Source: Bacillota bacterium
GTDB lineage: Bacteria; Bacillota; Clostridia; Saccharofermentanales; UBA5734
NCBI GenBank assembly: GCA_023438965.1
Contig: JAEXPB010000288.1
Span: forward strand, 1 to 15,796
Length of the DNA stretch: 15,796 bases
Direction of reading: 5' to 3'
Shown here: positions 12,442-15,796 of the stretch, in pieces
Layout: every line of letters begins with the position of its first letter
How positions within the stretch are numbered: position 1 is the first letter of the stretch
Notes under the pieces: model-generated
What the model was told of the DNA's origin: nothing
What the model saw: only the letters and a program-made list of their open reading frames with translations
Database searches by the model: none
Made by a program: the position numbers and the translations under genes

Positions 12442-13215
12442 GTGAATTTCCTGATCATCCTGGAGTCGTTAAAATTCTATAAAGTGCGTCATGAACGGAC
12501 CGTTCAAATCTGGTTCCTGCTCCTGTATGGTTTGAACATGCTGCCCTATATCCTGCCGATCGGCGACAGGGACTTCAGCCTGTACCTGAGCGCGGTCGAG
12601 GACCTGCTGGCGGGCAAGCTCCCGGCGCAGGGCCTGAACGTCCTGCAGCTGCTGACGCCCGGGAACTGGCTGCTCCTGGGTCTTTCTGTCCTGGCCGGCC
12701 TGATCAACGGCTTTTTCACCCTGATGTACGCCACCCTGTATGTCGGTGAAAACGACGACATGAAGCCGCGGCAGTCCTTCACCAGAAGCCTGGCCGCCAT
12801 ACCCCGGCTGATCCTGCTGGCGCTGCTGCTGGCGGTTCCGGCTGTCCTGTCGGCCTGCCTGGCCTTCCTGCCGCTCGTGGTCTTCGTCGTCATGATGTAT
12901 TTTCTGCCGCTGAACCTGACGATCAACCGCCAGCCGCTGGCCGAATCGATGCATCAAAGCTACCTTGGCACCCAGCGCCAGAAGATCTTCATCTTCGTGC
13001 AGGTTGTGCTGGTCTCCCTGCTGATCACCCTACCGCAGAACATTATCGAGGCCGTGACGCCCGACGGCTATTTGCCTTATCTTTTCATCACCACTTTTTT
13101 TACGATTCTACGGGCGTTTGTCCAAGGCCGACTCATGGGAATTTTATATCTTTTTCTTGTAAAGAAGGTCCCAGTTGTGATACCATCTAAGCCAAATGGT
13201 CAAAAACAGCTCTGA
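12442..13215 (+). CDS. Unrecognised polytopic membrane protein
   Basis: 257 aa from GTG 12442, with AAAGGAG 6 nt upstream. I do not recognise the family. About six hydrophobic segments are visible: residues 21-41, 76-101, 120-140, 141-158, 181-201 and 209-240. A hydrophilic loop (102-119, GENDDMKPRQSFTRS) and a basic C-terminal tail (KKVPVVIPSKPNGQKQL) are present; the positive-inside rule places the tail in the cytoplasm. There is no signal peptide and no catalytic motif is evident. The general pattern resembles small clostridial integral membrane proteins of the DUF975 kind, but this is only an impression. It lies just upstream of the malic enzyme and could be co-transcribed with it. Confidence 0.8.
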   Translation: MNFLIILESLKFYKVRHERTVQIWFLLLYGLNMLPYILPIGDRDFSLYLSAVEDLLAGKLPAQGLNVLQLLTPGNWLLLGLSVLAGLINGFFTLMYATLYVGENDDMKPRQSFTRSLAAIPRLILLALLLAVPAVLSACLAFLPLVVFVVMMYFLPLNLTINRQPLAESMHQSYLGTQRQKIFIFVQVVLVSLLITLPQNIIEAVTPDGYLPYLFITTFFTILRAFVQGRLMGILYLFLVKKVPVVIPSKPNGQKQL

Positions 13216-13266
13216 ATGGCCAGGGCAATCGCTTTTACGACCGATAGTATTAAGGAGGAACATCCC

Positions 13267-14442
13267 ATGTCCGACATCAAAGAAAAAGCCCTCAAACAGC
13301 ATCAGGAATGGCAAGGCAAGATTGAAGTCATTTCCCGCGCCAAGGTCGAGAATCGCGCTGATCTGTCCGTCGCCTACACGCCGGGCGTTGCCGAACCCTG
13401 TCTGGAGATTTCCAAGAACGTCGACTTGTCCTATACCTATACCCGCCGCTGGAACATGGTCGCCGTTGTGACCGACGGCACCGCGGTCCTGGGTCTGGGC
13501 GACATCGGCCCGGAAGCCGGCATGCCGGTCATGGAAGGCAAATGCGTCCTGTTCAAGGTCTTCGGCGACGTTGACGCTTTCCCGCTCTGCATCCGTTCCA
13601 AGAATGTCGACGATATCGTCAACACCGTCCGCCTCCTCGCCGGCAGCTTCGGCGGCGTCAATCTCGAGGACATCTCCGCCCCGCGCTGCTTCGAAATCGA
13701 GAAGCGCCTGAAAGAGACCTGCGATATCCCGATTTTCCACGATGACCAGCACGGCACCGCCGTCGTCACCCTGGCCGGCCTGATCAATGCCCTGCGCATC
13801 GTCAACAAGAAGCTGGAAGAAGTCAGCATCGTTGTCAATGGCGCCGGCGCCGCGGCAACCGCGATCGTCAAGCTTCTGCTGTCCTGCGGCCTGTCCGATG
13901 TCGTCCTCTGCGACCGCACCGGCGCGATCTACGAAGGACGCGACAACCTTAACTCAGCCAAGGTCGAATTGGCCCAGCTGACCAACCGCAAGATGAAGAA
14001 AGGCTCCCTGGCCGACGTGGTCAAGGGCGCCGATGTCTTCATCGGCGTGTCCGCCCCGAACGCCCTGAGCGAAGACATGGTCAAGACCATGGCCAAGGAT
14101 CCGATCGTCTTCGCCTGCGCCAACCCGACGCCGGAAATCATGCCGGACAAAGCTCTGGCAGCCGGCGCTGCTGTCGTCGCCACCGGCCGTTCGGACTTCC
14201 CGAACCAGATCAACAATGTCCTGGCTTTCCCGGGCATCTTCCGCGGCGCCCTCGATGTGCGCGCCAGCGACATCAACGACGAGATGAAACTGGCTGCCGC
14301 CTACGCGATTGCCGATCTGATCTCCGCCGAAGAGCTGAAGCCGGAATACATCATTCCGTCGGCCTTTGACAAGCGCGTCGGCACCGCCGTCGCCGCAGCC
14401 GTGGCCAAGGCCGCCAAGGACACCGGCGTCAACCGCATCTGA
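13267..14442 (+). CDS. NAD(P)-dependent malic enzyme (oxaloacetate-decarboxylating)
   Basis: 391 aa, the short bacterial form without a phosphotransacetylase domain. It converts malate to pyruvate and CO2 with reduction of NAD(P). Motifs: AYTPGVAEPC (36-45, catalytic Tyr37), MEGKCVLFK (89-97, catalytic Lys92), NLEDISAPRCFEIE (132-145, metal-binding Glu/Asp), HDDQHGTA (158-165), dinucleotide loop NGAGAAA (191-197), ANPTPE (285-290) and GRSDFPNQINNVLAFPG (307-323). I chose ATG 13267 over ATG 13216 because AAGGAGG at 13252-13258 is 8 nt upstream and the first 17 codons of the longer frame are not family-like. Codon use is strongly skewed to GCC, ATC, GTC and CTG compared with neighbours, suggesting high expression (inference). 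A weak promoter (TTGTAA 13157, TACCAT 13181) may lie inside the preceding gene. A terminator follows. Confidence 0.95.
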   Translation: MSDIKEKALKQHQEWQGKIEVISRAKVENRADLSVAYTPGVAEPCLEISKNVDLSYTYTRRWNMVAVVTDGTAVLGLGDIGPEAGMPVMEGKCVLFKVFGDVDAFPLCIRSKNVDDIVNTVRLLAGSFGGVNLEDISAPRCFEIEKRLKETCDIPIFHDDQHGTAVVTLAGLINALRIVNKKLEEVSIVVNGAGAAATAIVKLLLSCGLSDVVLCDRTGAIYEGRDNLNSAKVELAQLTNRKMKKGSLADVVKGADVFIGVSAPNALSEDMVKTMAKDPIVFACANPTPEIMPDKALAAGAAVVATGRSDFPNQINNVLAFPGIFRGALDVRASDINDEMKLAAAYAIADLISAEELKPEYIIPSAFDKRVGTAVAAAVAKAAKDTGVNRI

Positions 14443-14460
14443 ATGGATTTTCATTGAACG

Positions 14461-14499
14461 GCTGAAAACCAGACTGATGCGCTCAGTCTGGTTTTCAGC
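14461..14499 (+). terminator. Perfect 17-bp hairpin, probable terminator of the malic enzyme gene
   Basis: Arms 14461-14477 and 14483-14499 are perfectly complementary with a 5-nt loop TGCGC. The inner 9 bp (CCAGACTGA/TCAGTCTGG) are flanked by AAAA on the 5' side and TTTT on the 3' side, the arrangement of a bidirectional intrinsic terminator. No longer T-run follows, so termination may be incomplete. That matters because no promoter is visible between it and the Lrp gene. Confidence 0.75.
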
Positions 14500-14529
14500 A
14501 CATTTACCGCTAAATCGGAGGTAACCGGT

Positions 14530-15018
14530 ATGGGAAGGAAAGAAGAGATTCTCAGTTTGCTGGAAAGGAATGCCAAGCTGACTGCTGCGGAAATTGCCGT
14601 CATGATCGGCCGTCCGACGGAAGAAGTCGAGAAGACCATCGCCAGCCTGGAGAAGTCCAAGGTGATCCTTGGCTACGGCGCCCTGATCAACTGGGAAAAG
14701 ACCGCCGCCACACCGGTTACCGCGTTGATTGAAGTCAACGTCACGCCGCAGCGCGATCAGGGATTCGACCACATTGCGCAGCGGATCTACCGTTATCCGC
14801 AGGTCCAGTCCTGCTACCTGATGTCCGGCGGGTTCGACCTGATGGTGATCATCCAGGATGAATCGCTCAAGGATGTCGCTATGTTCGTTTCGGAAAAAAT
14901 CGCCCCCTTGGATTCGGTCATCTCGACCCGGACCCACTTCATTTTGAAAAAGTACAAAATGAACGGTACCGAGTTCACTGTGCGGGAGGATGACCACCGG
15001 GAGGCTGTCGTGCTATGA
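14530..15018 (+). CDS. Lrp/AsnC-family transcriptional regulator
   Basis: 162 aa. N-terminal winged helix-turn-helix at about residues 4-50 (EEILSLLERNAKLTAAEIAV and the recognition helix TEEVEKTIASLEK), then the AsnC/RAM ligand-binding alpha-beta domain at about 60-140 (TALIEVNVTP, QVQSCYLMSGGFDLMVII, ISTRTHFILKKYKMNG). Lrp-family proteins bind amino acids and regulate amino-acid metabolism as dimers to octamers. GGAGG lies about 10 nt before the ATG. The stop codon overlaps the aminotransferase start as ATGA, so it probably controls that gene and itself. An identical pairing with a PLP aminotransferase is common in Clostridia. Confidence 0.94.
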   Translation: MGRKEEILSLLERNAKLTAAEIAVMIGRPTEEVEKTIASLEKSKVILGYGALINWEKTAATPVTALIEVNVTPQRDQGFDHIAQRIYRYPQVQSCYLMSGGFDLMVIIQDESLKDVAMFVSEKIAPLDSVISTRTHFILKKYKMNGTEFTVREDDHREAVVL

Positions 15019-15796
15019 ATCTGGAGCATTTCCTGTCTGAATCTGCCAAATTGATCCCGCCTTCGGCGATCCGACGGTTTTTCGACATGGCCAACGAGAT
15101 GAAAGGCCAGGTCATCTCCCTGTCCATCGGCGAGCCGGATTTCGTCACCCCCTGGGCTATCCGCGAAGCGGGCATCTACTCGCTGGAGCAGGGCAATACG
15201 CACTATTCGCCGAACCAGGGGTTCATCGAGCTGCGCAAGGCGATCAGCGATTATATGAACCGCCGTTTCCAGCTGGCGTATGCGCCCAAGTCCGACATCA
15301 TCGTCACGGTCGGCGGCAGCGAGGCGATCGATCTCTGCGTGCGGGCGACCATCAATCCCGGTGATGAAGTGATCATACCCGAACCCTGTTTCGTCGCCTA
15401 TAAAGCCTGCGTTCAGCTGGCCGGCGGCGTCGCCGTGACAATCCCCTGCTCGATGGAGAACGGCTTCAAACTGACCCCTGACCAGCTGCGGGCGGCGTTG
15501 ACGCCGAAAACCAAGATGGTCATGCTCGGTTATCCGAACAATCCGACCGGAACCGTGCTCAGCCGGGATGAAGTGACCGCGCTGGCCGATGTGCTGCGGG
15601 ACAAGCCGGTGCTGATCCTGTCGGACGAGCTGTATGCCGAATTGACCTATGAACCGGCCGATCACTGCTCGATCGCGACCCTGGAAGGCATGAAGGAGCG
15701 GACCGTGCTGATCGGCGGCTTCTCCAAGGCCTTTGCCATGACCGGCTGGCGGATCGGCTTCGCCTGCGGCCCGGCGACCCTGATCGGCGCGATGAA
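15015..15796 (+). CDS. Class I/II PLP-dependent aminotransferase, aspartate aminotransferase-like (partial)
   Basis: 260 codons visible; the 3' end is beyond the window (full members are about 390 aa). Fold-type I aminotransferase landmarks: SIGEPDF (37-43), NTHYSPNQG (61-69, Tyr64), GGSEAIDL (100-107), YPNNPTGT (173-180, Asn175), SDELYAEL (203-210, Asp204 and Tyr207), and FSKAFAMTGWRIG (236-248) with the Schiff-base Lys238 and Arg246. It belongs with the aspartate/aromatic PatA-like group; the amino donor cannot be fixed from the fragment. It is translationally coupled to the Lrp-type regulator upstream (ATGA). Confidence 0.94.
   Translation, partial: MNLEHFLSESAKLIPPSAIRRFFDMANEMKGQVISLSIGEPDFVTPWAIREAGIYSLEQGNTHYSPNQGFIELRKAISDYMNRRFQLAYAPKSDIIVTVGGSEAIDLCVRATINPGDEVIIPEPCFVAYKACVQLAGGVAVTIPCSMENGFKLTPDQLRAALTPKTKMVMLGYPNNPTGTVLSRDEVTALADVLRDKPVLILSDELYAELTYEPADHCSIATLEGMKERTVLIGGFSKAFAMTGWRIGFACGPATLIGAM

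Noticed and set aside
13216..13266. Longer malic enzyme reading from ATG 13216.
   Set aside because: The added 17 residues are not family-like and contain the in-frame translation of the Shine-Dalgarno; AAGGAGG is properly spaced only for ATG 13267.

Overview
The window is a dense, GC-rich stretch of bacterial chromosome. Shine-Dalgarno sites are strong (AGGAGG/GGAGG), promoters are sigma-A-like, and there are three convincing intrinsic terminators. The gene content points to a fermentative, obligately anaerobic member of the Clostridia/Bacillota: a UPF0735-type ACT protein beside homoserine dehydrogenase, a short zinc-ribbon protein, a sensory-type [FeFe]-hydrogenase module with DRTGG proteins and an HndB-like ferredoxin, a short NAD(P)-malic enzyme, and an Lrp-aminotransferase pair. 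The taxonomic placement is inference from gene content. I see no insertion sequences, phage genes, CRISPR arrays, rRNA or tRNA genes.

Layout, left to right. (1) 1-1955: the tail of an unidentified gene, a PF13679-type methyltransferase and a RdgB/HAM1 nucleotide-cleansing pyrophosphatase, all overlapping. (2) 1957-3757: a clear promoter drives an ACT-domain protein and homoserine dehydrogenase. (3) 3770-5614: an extended -10 promoter and a structured leader precede a cytosolic PAS-GGDEF-EAL protein. (4) 5619-7869, minus strand: a long (637 aa) glutamine synthetase with its own promoter and leader hairpin, preceded by a 58-aa zinc-ribbon gene with its own terminator. (5) 8100-12360: a seven-gene module ending in a strong terminator, in the order DRTGG protein, SpoIIAB-like ATPase, hydrogenase-like iron-sulfur protein, second DRTGG protein, PHP-domain protein, second ATPase, HndB-like [2Fe-2S] protein. 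A second promoter sits before the last two genes. (6) 12442-14442: an unrecognised six-helix membrane protein and a malic enzyme. (7) 14530-15796: an Lrp/AsnC regulator translationally coupled to a class I/II aminotransferase that runs off the window.

The centre of interest is region 5. Its hydrogenase-like protein keeps the four H-cluster cysteines but has alanine in place of the proton-transfer cysteine, as in the sensory Group D enzymes exemplified by Thermoanaerobacter mathranii HydS. It is encoded with two GHKL-type ATPases, two DRTGG proteins and a PHP phosphoesterase-like protein, which together look like a redox- or H2-responsive signalling set. In many Clostridia this set sits upstream of the electron-bifurcating hydrogenase genes. 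Here it stops after HndB at a terminator, with no HndC/HydB or catalytic HydA in the window, and metabolic genes follow (malic enzyme, aminotransferase). The second gene of the module appears to start at CTG, and the module promoter overlaps dyad elements, one of which partly resembles a Rex (NADH-sensing) operator.
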